Below, piece by piece: positions 33,957-43,205 of a stretch of DNA of 64,000 nucleotides (position 1 is its first letter; each line of letters starts with the position of its first letter). A model generated the notes under the pieces. That model did no database searches, was not told the DNA's origin, and saw only the letters and a program-made list of their open reading frames with translations. The position numbers were made by a program, and so were the translations under genes. Location: NCBI RefSeq assembly GCF_008693385.1, contig NZ_CP044065.1, positions 2,542,001 through 2,606,000 of the forward strand, written 5' to 3'. Origin of the DNA: Cupriavidus pauculus (lineage in GTDB: Bacteria; Pseudomonadota; Gammaproteobacteria; Burkholderiales; Burkholderiaceae).

Positions 33957-36836
33957 TTACTCCGCGGACGCCGGGTTGGGTTCGCTCGCCGCGCGCAGCA
34001 GCGCCAGCTGCTGGTCGTTGAAGTCCTGGTAGTTGCGCTGCCACGTGGACGGCTGCGCCACCGGCATCACCTGCACCGCGGTCACCTTGTACTCGGGACA
34101 GTTGGTCGCCCAGTCCGAGTTGTCGGTGGTAATCACGTTGGCGCCCGACTCGGGGAAGTGGAACGTGGTGTAGACCACGCCCGGCTGCATGCGGTCGCTC
34201 ACGATCGCGCGCAGCACGGTTTCGCCCGCGCGGCTCTGTACGCCGACCCAGTCGCCATCCTTGATGCCGCGCTCCTCGGCATCGTGCGCATGGATCTCCA
34301 GACGGTCCTCGTCATGCCAGTGCACGTTGTGCGTGCGCCGCGTCTGCGCGCCGACGTTGTACTGCGACAGGATACGGCCCGTCGTCAGGATCAGCGGGAA
34401 CTTGCGGTTGACCTTCTCGTCGGTGGCCACGTACTTGGTGATGATGAACTTGCCCTTGCCGCGGACGAACCCATCGACGTGCATGATCGGCGTGCCCGTC
34501 GGCGCGTCGTCGTTGCACGGCCACTGGATGCTGCCCAGCTGGTCGAGCTTCTTGTAGCTCACGCCCGAGAACGTCGGCGTCAGGCGCGCGATCTCGTCCA
34601 TGATCTCGGACGGATCGTTGTAGTGCATCGGATAGCCAAGCGCGTTCGACAGCAGGATCGTCGCTTCCCAGTCCGCGTACCCGCCCTTCGGCGGCATGAC
34701 CTTGCGCACGCGCGAGATGCGGCGCTCGGCATTGGTGAACGTGCCGTCCTTCTCGAGGAAGGTCGAACCCGGCAGGAATACGTGCGCGTACTTGGCCGTC
34801 TCGTTCAGGAAGATGTCCTGCACCACGATGCATTCCATCGACGACAGCGCTTCGGACACATGCTGCGTGTTCGGGTCCGACTGGACGATGTCCTCGCCCT
34901 GGCAGTACAGGCCCATGAAGCTGCCCGTCAGCGCGGCCTCGAACATGTTCGGAATGCGCAGGCCCGGTTCGGGGTTGATCTCGACACCCCATGCGCTCTC
35001 GAACAGATTGCGCGTGGTGGTATCGGACACGTGGCGATAGCCGGGCAGTTCATGCGGGAACGAGCCCATGTCGCACGAACCCTGCACGTTGTTCTGGCCG
35101 CGCAGCGGGTTCACGCCCACGCCTTCGCGGCCGATATTGCCGGTGGCCATCGCGAGGTTGGCGATGCCCATCACGGTCGTCGAACCCTGTGCGTGCTCGG
35201 TCACGCCCAGCCCGTAGTAGATCGCGGCATTGCCGCCGGTCGCGTACAGGCGCGCGGCACCGCGCATCTGGTCGGCCGGCACGCCCGTCACGGCTTCCAT
35301 CGCTTCCGGCGAGTTCTCGGGCAGCGACACGAAATCGCGCCATTGCTGGAACGCCACGTCCTCGCAACGCTCGGCGATAAACGACTCGGCCAGCAGGCCT
35401 TCGGTCACGATCACGTGCGCGAGCGACGTGACCACCGCCACGTTGGTACCGGGACGCAGCTGGAGGTGATAGTCGGCGCGGATATGCGGCGAGCTCACGA
35501 GGTCGATGCGGCGCGGATCGACGACGATCAGCTTGGCGCCCTCGCGCAGGCGGCGCTTCATGCGCGACGCGAACACGGGGTGGCCGTCGGTCGGGTTCGC
35601 GCCGATCACCATGATCACGTCGGACTTGGCCACCGAGCGGAACGTCTGCGTGCCCGCCGATTCGCCGAGCGTGGTCTTGAGGCCGTAGCCGGTCGGCGAG
35701 TGGCACACGCGCGCGCAGGTATCGACGTTGTTGTTGCCGAACGCGGCGCGCACGAGCTTCTGCACGAGGTAGTCTTCCTCGTTCGTGCAGCGCGACGATA
35801 CGATGCCGCCGATCGAATCCTTGCCGTGCTTGGCCTGGATGCGCTTGAATTCGGAAGCCGCGTAGCCGATCGCCTCTTCCCACGACACTTCACGCCACGG
35901 ATCGGTGATCTTCGCGCGAATCATCGGCTTGAGGATGCGGTCCTTGTGCGTGGCATAGCCCCACGCGAAACGGCCCTTCACGCATGCGTGGCCATCGTTG
36001 GCCTGGCCGTCCTTGTACGGCACCATGCGCACGACCTCGTTGCCCTTCATCTCGGCCTTGAACGAGCAGCCCACGCCGCAGTACGCGCACGTGGTGATCT
36101 TGTCGTGCGAAGGCTGGCCCAGCTGGATCACGCTCTTCTCGGTCAGCGTCGCGGTCGGGCAGGCCTGCACGCACGCGCCGCACGACACGCAGTCGGACTC
36201 CATGAACGGCTGGCTCGTGCCCGCGGCCACGCGCGACTCGAAGCCGCGGCCCGAGATCGTCAGCGCGAACGTGCCCTGCGTTTCCTCGCAGGCGCGCACG
36301 CAGCGATTGCAGACGATGCACTTCGACGGGTCGTACGTGAAGTACGGATTCGACTCGTCTTTCTCCAGATGCGTGTGCGTGGCGATGGCCGGGGTGTTGG
36401 TGTGGCCGTCGTTGTAGCGCACCTCGCGCAGGCCCACCGCGCCGGCCATGTCCTGCAGTTCGCAGTTGCCGTTGGTCGGGCAGGTCAGGCAGTCAAGCGG
36501 GTGGTCGGAGATATAGAGCTCCATCACGCCGCGGCGCAGGTCGCCGAGCTTGTCGCTCTGCGTGCGCACCTTCATGCCCGCTTCCACCGGCGTCGTGCAC
36601 GAGGCCGGATAGCCACGGCGGCCTTCGATTTCCACGAGGCACAGACGGCAGGAGCCGAACGACTTGAGCGAGTCCGTCGCGCACAGCTTGGGCACGGCGA
36701 TCCCGGCTTCCATGGAAGCGCGCATCACCGAGGTGCCGGCCGGCACGGTCACGTTCACGCCGTCGATCTCCAGCGTGACCTGCGTCTCCGATTCGCTGGC
36801 CGGGGTACCGTAATCCAGTTCGTTTCGAGCGTTCAA
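33957..36836 (-). CDS. fdsA: NAD-dependent formate dehydrogenase alpha subunit FdsA (Mo-bisMGD)
   Basis: Catalytic subunit oxidising formate to CO2. At 959 residues its order is: N-terminal [2Fe-2S] (CATDSLKSFGSCRLC), His-ligated [4Fe-4S] (HPLDCLTCPTNGNC), two ferredoxin-type [4Fe-4S] clusters (CIVCNRCVRAC, CVSCGACVQAC), the FdhF-type [4Fe-4S] (CAYCGVGC), and the molybdopterin domains. The Mo ligand is Cys378, followed by His379 (RVCHSPT), the active-site pair of this family. It lies 51 bp after fdsB. The enzyme is cytoplasmic and passes electrons to FdsB for NAD+ reduction. It needs molybdate, and modABC/modE lie nearby. Confidence 0.98.
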   Translation of the reverse strand: MNARNELDYGTPASESETQVTLEIDGVNVTVPAGTSVMRASMEAGIAVPKLCATDSLKSFGSCRLCLVEIEGRRGYPASCTTPVEAGMKVRTQSDKLGDLRRGVMELYISDHPLDCLTCPTNGNCELQDMAGAVGLREVRYNDGHTNTPAIATHTHLEKDESNPYFTYDPSKCIVCNRCVRACEETQGTFALTISGRGFESRVAAGTSQPFMESDCVSCGACVQACPTATLTEKSVIQLGQPSHDKITTCAYCGVGCSFKAEMKGNEVVRMVPYKDGQANDGHACVKGRFAWGYATHKDRILKPMIRAKITDPWREVSWEEAIGYAASEFKRIQAKHGKDSIGGIVSSRCTNEEDYLVQKLVRAAFGNNNVDTCARVCHSPTGYGLKTTLGESAGTQTFRSVAKSDVIMVIGANPTDGHPVFASRMKRRLREGAKLIVVDPRRIDLVSSPHIRADYHLQLRPGTNVAVVTSLAHVIVTEGLLAESFIAERCEDVAFQQWRDFVSLPENSPEAMEAVTGVPADQMRGAARLYATGGNAAIYYGLGVTEHAQGSTTVMGIANLAMATGNIGREGVGVNPLRGQNNVQGSCDMGSFPHELPGYRHVSDTTTRNLFESAWGVEINPEPGLRIPNMFEAALTGSFMGLYCQGEDIVQSDPNTQHVSEALSSMECIVVQDIFLNETAKYAHVFLPGSTFLEKDGTFTNAERRISRVRKVMPPKGGYADWEATILLSNALGYPMHYNDPSEIMDEIARLTPTFSGVSYKKLDQLGSIQWPCNDDAPTGTPIMHVDGFVRGKGKFIITKYVATDEKVNRKFPLILTTGRILSQYNVGAQTRRTHNVHWHDEDRLEIHAHDAEERGIKDGDWVGVQSRAGETVLRAIVSDRMQPGVVYTTFHFPESGANVITTDNSDWATNCPEYKVTAVQVMPVAQPSTWQRNYQDFNDQQLALLRAASEPNPASAE

Positions 36837-36887
36837 GGGATGTCTCCCGATCTTGTGTTTTGTGGGATGGGCGCGAAGGATGGCGGC

Positions 36888-38444
36888 CTACGCCGCGCGC
36901 GCGGGCTTCGGCGACAGGCCGAAGTCCTCCGGGAATTCGTTCAGGGCGGACAGCACCGGGTATGGCGTCATGCCGCCCATCGCGCAGAGCGAGCCGTTGA
37001 GCATCGTGTCGCACAGGTCGCGTACCAGCGCCACGTGCTTCACGGGCTGATCGCCGGCCATGATGCGATCCATCACCTCGACACCGCGCGTCGAGCCGAT
37101 CCGGCACGGCGTGCACTTGCCGCACGATTCGATCGCGCAGAACTCCATCGCATAGCGCGCCTGCTTCGCCATATCGACGGTCTCGTCGAACACGACGATG
37201 CCGCCGTGGCCCACCACCGCGCCGAACGCCGCATACGCTTCATAGTCGAGCGGGACGTCGAAGCGCGACTCGGGCAGATAGGCACCGAGCGGGCCGCCCA
37301 CCTGTACCGCGCGAATCGCCCGGCCCGAGCGCGTGCCGCCGCCGTAATCGACGAGCAGTTCGCGCAGCGTGATGCCGAACGCCTTCTCGACGAGGCCACC
37401 CTGGAGGATGTTGCCGGCAAGCTGGAACGGCAGCGTGCCACGCGAGCGGCCCATGCCGAAGTCCTTGTAGTACGCCGCGCCGCGCGAGAGGATGATCGGC
37501 ACCGTTGCAAGCGAGATCACGTTGTTGATCACGGTCGGCTGGCCGAACAGCCCTTCGATCGCGGGCAGCGGCGGCTTGGCGCGCACCACGCCGCGCTTGC
37601 CTTCGAGGCTTTCCAGCAGCGCGGTTTCCTCGCCGCAGACATAGGCGCCCGCGCCCTTGCGCACTTCGAGATGGAAGCGGCGGCCGCTGCCACGGATATC
37701 GTCGCCGAGCCAGCCTGCGGCAGTGGCGACGCGAATCGCTTCCTCGGTGGCGGCGATCGCGTGCGGGTACTCCGAACGCGTGTAGATGTAACCCTGCTCC
37801 GCGCCGACGGCCAGGCCCGCGATAGTCATGCCCTCGATCAGCATGAACGGATCATCTTCCATGACCATGCGGTCGGAGAACGTGCCCGAGTCGCCCTCGT
37901 CGGCATTGCAGACGATGTACTTGACCGGCGATTGCGCGGCCAGCACGGTCTTCCACTTGATGCCCGTGGGGAACGCGGCGCCGCCACGTCCGCGCAGGCC
38001 GGAGTCGAGCACCTCCTGCACGATCTGCGCGGGCTGCAGCGTCAGCGCGCGCGTCAGGCCCGCATAGCCTTCGTGCGCGATGTAGTCGTCGAGCGACACC
38101 GGATCGGTAATGCCGACGCGCGCGAAAGTCAGGCGCTCCTGCTTCTTCAGGAACGGATGGTCATCGACCACGCCGATCGACAGTGCGTGCGTGGCGCCCT
38201 GCAACAGGCCCGCATCGAACAGTGCGGGCACGTCGTCCGCCGAGACCGGGCCATAGCCGATACGGCCGGCATCGGTCTTCACCTCGACGAGCGGCTCGAG
38301 CCAGAACATCCCGCGCGAGCCGTTGCGCACGATCCGGACGTCGGCACCGCGCGTCGAGGCCTCACGTGCAATCGCCTCGGCCACCTCGTCGGCGCCGAGC
38401 GCGAGCGCGGTGGAGTCGCGCGGAACAAAGATGGTGGTGCTCAT
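36888..38444 (-). CDS. fdsB: Formate dehydrogenase beta subunit FdsB (NAD-reducing, FMN)
   Basis: NuoF-like diaphorase subunit of 518 residues. A thioredoxin-like N-terminal domain (about 1-110) is followed by the FMN/NADH module with GLRGRGGAAFPTGIKW and NADEGDSGTFSDR, a SLBB region, and a C-terminal [4Fe-4S] binding site (ESCGKCTPCRIGS plus a later Cys). It overlaps the fdsG stop by 4 bp (ATGA), so translation is coupled. Confidence 0.97.
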   Translation of the reverse strand: MSTTIFVPRDSTALALGADEVAEAIAREASTRGADVRIVRNGSRGMFWLEPLVEVKTDAGRIGYGPVSADDVPALFDAGLLQGATHALSIGVVDDHPFLKKQERLTFARVGITDPVSLDDYIAHEGYAGLTRALTLQPAQIVQEVLDSGLRGRGGAAFPTGIKWKTVLAAQSPVKYIVCNADEGDSGTFSDRMVMEDDPFMLIEGMTIAGLAVGAEQGYIYTRSEYPHAIAATEEAIRVATAAGWLGDDIRGSGRRFHLEVRKGAGAYVCGEETALLESLEGKRGVVRAKPPLPAIEGLFGQPTVINNVISLATVPIILSRGAAYYKDFGMGRSRGTLPFQLAGNILQGGLVEKAFGITLRELLVDYGGGTRSGRAIRAVQVGGPLGAYLPESRFDVPLDYEAYAAFGAVVGHGGIVVFDETVDMAKQARYAMEFCAIESCGKCTPCRIGSTRGVEVMDRIMAGDQPVKHVALVRDLCDTMLNGSLCAMGGMTPYPVLSALNEFPEDFGLSPKPARAA

Positions 38445-38986
38445 GCGCTTGCCTCCGCGGCCTGTTGGCGTTCGGCGCGCATGGCATCGCGCAGCCCTTC
38501 GATCAATCGCGTAAAGCGCGCGGCATCCACGCGCCCGTGCAGCCGGTCATCGATCATCACCGCGGGGCCGATCGCGCACTGCCCGAGGCAGAACACGGGC
38601 TCGAGCGTGAATGCGCCATCGGCCGTGGTCTCGTGCATGCCGCAGCCGAGCGTGCGCTCCGCGTGCGTCACGAGCGCGTCGGCACCCACCGACTGGCACG
38701 CTTCCGCGCGGCACACCTGCACGACGTGTCGGCCGGCCGGATGCTCGCGGAAGTGGTGATAGAACGTGATGACGCCATGGACTTCGGCGCGCGACAGGTT
38801 CAGCGCCTGCGCGATGACGGGCACCGACTCGGCGGGCACGTAGCCATGGACGTCCTGGAGTTCATGAAGGATGGGCAGCAAGGCGCCGGGCATGTCGCGG
38901 CGCGCGGAAACGATCTGCGCGATCGCATCCAGCCTGCGCGCGGCACTGACCGCTGCATTGTCTGTGGGGGTGACGGTTTCTGGCAT
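38441..38986 (-). CDS. fdsG: Formate dehydrogenase gamma subunit FdsG
   Basis: NuoE-like [2Fe-2S] subunit of 181 residues with cluster cysteines in CRAEACQSVG and CLGQCAIGPA, and the family segment LHELQDVHGYVP. The ATG at 38986 is chosen because GGAG lies six bases upstream and the start (MPET) fits the usual subunit length; an in-frame ATG at 39013 is an alternative. It is first gene of fdsGBA-D, with a long leader from the candidate promoter. Confidence 0.95.
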   Translation of the reverse strand: MPETVTPTDNAAVSAARRLDAIAQIVSARRDMPGALLPILHELQDVHGYVPAESVPVIAQALNLSRAEVHGVITFYHHFREHPAGRHVVQVCRAEACQSVGADALVTHAERTLGCGMHETTADGAFTLEPVFCLGQCAIGPAVMIDDRLHGRVDAARFTRLIEGLRDAMRAERQQAAEASA

Positions 38987-39114
38987 GGCGTCTCCGTGCT
39001 CTTGTGTCGTCATGGCCCGGCGCGCGTGGCTTGTCTCCTGCGCGCCGTTGCGTCCGCCAGCCACCTCATTGGGTCGTGCCGTGCAGCCGCATATAGGCTC
39101 TTTTTTTCATATTC

Positions 39115-39142
39115 CGGGACTGCATTTCAGGTACTTGTCCCG
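39115..39142. promoter_or_regulatory. Dyad near the fds transcription start, candidate operator
   Basis: CGGGAC (39115-39120) and GTCCCG (39137-39142) form a perfect 6-bp inverted repeat with a 16-bp spacer just downstream of the predicted fds start. A second dyad, ATATGC-N8-GCATAT (39179-39198), covers the start of the divergent regulator gene. Either could bind the FdsR-like protein. Confidence 0.45.
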
Positions 39143-39150
39143 TTTGTGCG

Positions 39151-39179
39151 ACTATAGGCCCGTGTTTCAGCCCCATCAA
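39151..39179 (-). promoter_or_regulatory. Candidate sigma-70 promoter of the fds operon
   Basis: On the minus strand, TTGATG (39174-39179) and TATAGT (39151-39156) are 17 bp apart, about 165 bp before the fdsG start. Confidence 0.6.
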
Positions 39180-39196
39180 TATGCTATTTTGCGCAT

Positions 39197-40291
39197 ATGC
39201 TTCGCATCTCGATCCTCCCCCATCTGCAGATCCGCGACGACGCGGCGCCCGGGCCCGCGCCCGCGCTCGATGTCTCGCGTCTGGTGGCGTTGCTCGGCCA
39301 TATCGAGTCCACGGGCAATATCGCCCAGTCGGCGGAGGCGATATCGTTGTCTTACCGCTACGCCTGGGGGATTCTGCGCGATGCCGAGACGCTGTTCGGC
39401 GGCGCGCTGATCGCCAAGACGCGGGGCCGCGGGTCGACGCTGACGCCGATGGCGCAACAGCTGGTATGGGCAAGCAAGCGGATTGCGGCCCGCCTCTCGC
39501 CGACGCTGGACAGCCTGGCGTCCGAGCTCGAGATCGAGCTGAAAAAGCTGATGGTGGCATCCGATCCGGCCGTGCGCCTGCATGCGAGCCACGGTTTCGC
39601 GGTGGCCGCGCTGCGCGACTTCCTCGACGAGCACAAGGTGCGGCACGACCTCAAGTACTGCGGCAGCCTTGAGGCCGTGGCGGCGCTCGCGGAACATGCA
39701 TGCGATATCGCGGGGTTCCACGTGCCGATCGGCGATCTCGAGGACGATATGGTGCGGCGCATCACGAGCTGGCTGCGCCCCGATACGCATTGCCTGATCC
39801 ACCTTGCGGTCCGGACGCAGGGGCTGTTCGTGCGGCCGGGAAATCCGCTCGGCGTCCATTCGCTGGAGGACCTCGTCCGCTCGGACGTCCGCTTCGTGAA
39901 TCGCCAGCCGGGATCGGGCACGCGGCTGCTGCTGGACCTGATGCTGGCGCGCCGCGGCATCGATCCGAACCGCATCGAGGGCTTCAGCAACGGCGAGTTC
40001 ACGCATGCGGCCGTGGCCGCGTATATCGGCAGCGGCATGGCCGACGTGGGCTTCGGCGTGGAGACGGCGGCGCGGCGCTTCGGACTCGAGTTCGTGCCCG
40101 TGCTCAAGGAGCGCTACTTCTTCGCCATCGAACAGAAAATGCTGCAGAGCCCCGCGCTCGCCGAAGCGGTGGAGGCCCTCAAGAGCCGCTCGTTCCGCGA
40201 GCGCGTGGATGCGTTGCCGGGCTACGACGCGGCGATGACCGGCGTGGTGCAGACCATGCAGCAGGCGTTTCCGAGTCTCGCGCGTCAGTAG
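39197..40291 (+). CDS. FdsR-like transcriptional regulator (LysR/ModE-type HTH with PBP-like domain)
   Basis: Regulator of 364 residues divergent from fdsGBAD. The N-terminus has a winged HTH (GNIAQSAEAISLSYRYAWGIL) very similar in style to that of ModE. The C-terminal two thirds form a periplasmic-binding-protein-like ligand domain (VNRQPGSGTRLLLDLML; GMADVGFGVETAA), of the type found in molybdate-linked regulators. By position it should control the fds operon, probably in response to formate or molybdate. No Shine-Dalgarno sequence precedes the ATG, and a dyad spans the start, suggesting autoregulation. Confidence 0.82.
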   Translation: MLRISILPHLQIRDDAAPGPAPALDVSRLVALLGHIESTGNIAQSAEAISLSYRYAWGILRDAETLFGGALIAKTRGRGSTLTPMAQQLVWASKRIAARLSPTLDSLASELEIELKKLMVASDPAVRLHASHGFAVAALRDFLDEHKVRHDLKYCGSLEAVAALAEHACDIAGFHVPIGDLEDDMVRRITSWLRPDTHCLIHLAVRTQGLFVRPGNPLGVHSLEDLVRSDVRFVNRQPGSGTRLLLDLMLARRGIDPNRIEGFSNGEFTHAAVAAYIGSGMADVGFGVETAARRFGLEFVPVLKERYFFAIEQKMLQSPALAEAVEALKSRSFRERVDALPGYDAAMTGVVQTMQQAFPSLARQ

Positions 40292-40303
40292 GCGCGTCAG
40301 TAG
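40280..40303 (+). repeat. Perfect 12-bp tandem duplication at two convergent stop codons
   Basis: GCGCGTCAGTAG occurs twice in direct succession. The first copy ends with the fdsR-like stop codon; the second contains the reverse-complement stop of the PPK2 gene. Confidence 0.9.
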
Positions 40304-41238
40304 ATTTCCGGCACGATCATCTGGCCCGGCACGGGCTGCCGCACATAGTCGGCGTGCCGTTCGCGCTCGGGCAGCACGATCGGCGTCTGTTGCGGCTCCA
40401 CGTACGGCATCTGCTGCAGCAGATGGTGGATGCAGTTGAGGCGCGCGCGCTTCTTGTCCACGGCCTGCACGACCCACCAGGGCGCCTCGGCGATATGCGT
40501 GCGCTCGAGCATCACTTCCTTCGCGCGCGTGTAGTCTTCCCAGCGGCGGCGCGATTCGAGATCCATCGGGCTCAGCTTCCACTGCTTGAGCGGATCGTGG
40601 ATCCGGCTCAGGAAGCGCAGATGCTGCTCTTCGTCCGAGATCGAGAACCAGTACTTGATCAGCTGGATGCCCGAGCGCACGAGCATGCGCTCGAACTCCG
40701 GCACCGAGCGGAAGAATTCTTCATACTGCTCGTCCGTGCAGAACCCCATCACGTGTTCCACGCCCGCGCGGTTGTACCAGCTGCGGTCGAACAGCACCAT
40801 CTCGCCGGCGGCCGGCAGATGCGATACGTAGCGCTGGAAATACCATTGCGTGCGTTCGCGGTCGTTCGGCGCGGGAAGTGCCGCCACGCGGCACACGCGC
40901 GGGTTCAGCCGCTGCGTGATGCGCTTGATCACGCCGCCCTTGCCCGCGGCATCGCGCCCCTCGAACAGGATCACCACCTTGTGGCCCGTCGCCTGCACCC
41001 AGCTCTGCAGCTTGACCAGCTCGCCCTGCAGGCGGAACAGCTCGCGGAAGTACATCTGGCGTTCCGCGCGCTCCTCGTCGTCGCCCGCGACGCCGCCGTT
41101 CTCGGCACCGTGGCCGGAGAGAATCGCCTGCACCACGCTGGGGTCGCGGTCTTCGAGTTCGAGCTCGAGTTCCTCGTCGTAGTAGTCGGCCACCTCGCGG
41201 TGAATGCGCCGAATCAGGGCTTCATCGTTGGGGTTCAT
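40297..41238 (-). CDS. ppk2: Polyphosphate kinase 2 (PPK2 family)
   Basis: Cytosolic kinase of 313 residues that transfers phosphate between polyphosphate and nucleotides. Walker A FEGRDAAGKGG and the Walker B/lid segments LFDRSWYNRAGVEHVMGFC are intact. The single PPK2 domain is preceded by an acidic helix (DEELELELEDRD). Whether it favours nucleoside mono- or diphosphates cannot be decided from sequence here. It follows the CorA/ZntB-type gene by 84 bp on the same strand. Confidence 0.93.
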   Translation of the reverse strand: MNPNDEALIRRIHREVADYYDEELELELEDRDPSVVQAILSGHGAENGGVAGDDEERAERQMYFRELFRLQGELVKLQSWVQATGHKVVILFEGRDAAGKGGVIKRITQRLNPRVCRVAALPAPNDRERTQWYFQRYVSHLPAAGEMVLFDRSWYNRAGVEHVMGFCTDEQYEEFFRSVPEFERMLVRSGIQLIKYWFSISDEEQHLRFLSRIHDPLKQWKLSPMDLESRRRWEDYTRAKEVMLERTHIAEAPWWVVQAVDKKRARLNCIHHLLQQMPYVEPQQTPIVLPERERHADYVRQPVPGQMIVPEIY

Positions 41239-41322
41239 TTGCTACGCTCCGGTATGCTGGGCTCATGGCCGTGTGGCCAAACATGTTACGCCGCCTCCGT
41301 TGCAATTACGTGAAAGCGCGGG

Positions 41323-42351
41323 CTAACCGCCGGCCTGCTGCTTGCGGAACGCCCACCGCCCCGCGAGTGCGGTAAAACTTGCCACGACGACCACGAGCAC
41401 CCAGAACCCGTGCGGATGGTCGGCCAGCGGAATGCCGCCCACGTTCATGCCGAAGAAGCCCGCGACGATATTGATCGGCAGCGCCAGTACCGTTACCAGC
41501 GTCAGGGTGAACAGCGTGCGGTTGGTCTGCTCGTTAAGCTTGGCGGCGATCTCTTCCTGCAGCAGCTTGATGCGCTCGACCAGCGCGGCAAGATCGCTGA
41601 GCACGAGCGAGAACTCCTCGGTGGATTCGCGCAGCTCGCGCAGGTCGCCGTCCTGCAGCCATGCGGGCGGACGGTTGAGCAGGCGGAACAACGCCCCCGG
41701 TTCCGGGGCCAGCAGCCGCTGCAGGCGCACGAGGCCGCGGCGCATCGCGCCGAGTTCCGAACGATTGCCATGAAGGCGCTGCGACAGCAGCTGATCCTCG
41801 ATGCGATCGACGCCGATGCCGGTTTCGCGGACGATCTGCACGAGCACATCGGCCTGGTCGCGCAGCAAATGCACGACGAGGTCGAGCGGCGAGCGGAACC
41901 GCTCGCCGCGCCGCACCGCCTCGCGCAGCCGGTCCACCGACCGCAGCGGACGCGACCGCGCGGTCACGAGCACGCGATGATCGACGCTGGCCCACAGCGT
42001 CGAGATATCGGTCGATGACACGCCGAAGTTGTAGATCACGTCGTTGACCACCGCGAGCAGGGCGTCGTCCTGCCGCTCGATACGCGTGGAATGCGACCCC
42101 TGCCGCAGCGCGGCGAAGAAATCCTCGGACAGGCCAAGCTGGCTCTTCATCCAGCGTTCGCAGGCGCTGTTCGAAAGATTGAAATGGAGCCAGAGAAAGC
42201 CCGCCCCTTCACCCGCCGGGTCGCCATGCAGCCACGCGATGGCCCGATGCGAGTCGATCTCGCGCGCGGGCTCGCCCGGCACGAACAGATAACCGCTGAC
42301 CAGCCCGACCGGATCGGAACCATAGCCGGATTCGACGATGGCGGATGGCAT
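41323..42351 (-). CDS. CorA/ZntB-family divalent metal transporter
   Basis: Inner-membrane metal channel of 342 residues: a large cytoplasmic N-terminal domain with coiled-coil helices (about 150-275), and two C-terminal helices with the signature FGMNVGGIP between them. The sequence just before the motif (LPINIVAGF) fits the ZntB branch, where zinc moves with protons, but magnesium is possible. It is followed by the ppk2 gene. Confidence 0.9.
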   Translation of the reverse strand: MPSAIVESGYGSDPVGLVSGYLFVPGEPAREIDSHRAIAWLHGDPAGEGAGFLWLHFNLSNSACERWMKSQLGLSEDFFAALRQGSHSTRIERQDDALLAVVNDVIYNFGVSSTDISTLWASVDHRVLVTARSRPLRSVDRLREAVRRGERFRSPLDLVVHLLRDQADVLVQIVRETGIGVDRIEDQLLSQRLHGNRSELGAMRRGLVRLQRLLAPEPGALFRLLNRPPAWLQDGDLRELRESTEEFSLVLSDLAALVERIKLLQEEIAAKLNEQTNRTLFTLTLVTVLALPINIVAGFFGMNVGGIPLADHPHGFWVLVVVVASFTALAGRWAFRKQQAGG

Positions 42352-42442
42352 GGGAAAGGCTCCGTCGATAAACGCAAAACCGAGACGGTATCACGGCACC
42401 ATGGCAGTCAGTGCGAAACGTGCATGACGCCTCGCCAAAAAC

Positions 42443-42471
42443 AAAAAAGCCCGCTTTTCGCGGGCTTTTTT
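42443..42471 (-). terminator. Strong intrinsic terminator after sodB, bidirectional
   Basis: GCCCGC and GCGGGC arms around a 5-nt loop are flanked by A6 on one side and T6 on the other, so it can terminate sodB on the minus strand and anything reading toward it on the plus strand. Confidence 0.95.
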
Positions 42472-42486
42472 GCGATGGAACAGGGC

Positions 42487-43065
42487 TCAGGCGAAGTTCT
42501 TCGCGGCGAAGTCCCAGTTCACGACGTTCCAGAATGCCTCGACGTACTTCGGGCGGGCATTGCGGTAGTCGATGTAGTACGCGTGTTCCCACACGTCGCA
42601 GGTCAGCAGGGCCTTGGCGTCGGTGGTCAGCGGCGTGGCGGCGTTCGAGGTGGACACCAGGTCCAGCGAGCCGTCGGCCTTCTTGACCAGCCAGGCCCAG
42701 CCCGAACCGAAGGTGCCGACGGCGACCTTCGTGAATTCTTCCTTGAACTTGTCGAACGAACCCCACTTGGCGTTGATGGCATCGGCCAGCGCGCCGGTCG
42801 GTGCGCCGCCGCCGTTCGGCTTCAGCGATTCCCAGTAGAAGGTGTGGTTCCAGACCTGGGCCGCGTTGTTGAAGATACCGCCCGAGGACTTCTTGACGAT
42901 GTTTTCCAGCGACTCGTTCTCGAACTCGGTGCCCTTGATCAGGTTGTTCAGGTTCGTGACGTAGGTCTGGTGATGCTTGTCATGGTGGAACTCCAGCGTC
43001 TCCTTGGAGATGTGCGGAGCGAGGGCATCATGCGCGTACGGCAGCGGAGGAAGTGCGTGTTCCAT
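42487..43065 (-). CDS. sodB: Superoxide dismutase, iron type
   Basis: Cytosolic detoxification of superoxide. The 192 residues match the family, with metal ligands His27, His74, Asp157 and His161 ([33 protein letters not shown]). Iron specificity is suggested by [10 protein letters not shown] and FGSGWAWL. It has its own promoter and terminator, so it is transcribed alone. Confidence 0.97.
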   Translation of the reverse strand: MEHALPPLPYAHDALAPHISKETLEFHHDKHHQTYVTNLNNLIKGTEFENESLENIVKKSSGGIFNNAAQVWNHTFYWESLKPNGGGAPTGALADAINAKWGSFDKFKEEFTKVAVGTFGSGWAWLVKKADGSLDLVSTSNAATPLTTDAKALLTCDVWEHAYYIDYRNARPKYVEAFWNVVNWDFAAKNFA

Positions 43066-43105
43066 TGTTCGGTCTCTGCGGGTTGTTTATAGGTGGGGAC
43101 TGACG

Positions 43106-43134
43106 ATTGTAGGTGACTTGCCAGACCCGCGCAA
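43106..43134 (-). promoter_or_regulatory. Candidate sigma-70 promoter of sodB
   Basis: TTGCGC (43129-43134) and TACAAT (43106-43111) on the minus strand are 17 bp apart, about 40 bp before the sodB ATG. The -10 is a good match and the -35 is weak. Confidence 0.55.
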
Positions 43135-43205
43135 ACGCAGGCGGAAAGCCCCCTGGACTCATGCTAGTTTGTCCTCGCCCGCGCGGTACGCATTCCCATG
43201 CGTCA

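Noticed and set aside
34158..38759. Very long plus-strand open frame (1533 codons), the longest in the window
   Set aside because: It is antisense to fdsA/fdsB/fdsG, whose proteins are unmistakable. GC-rich codon use on one strand leaves the opposite frame open.
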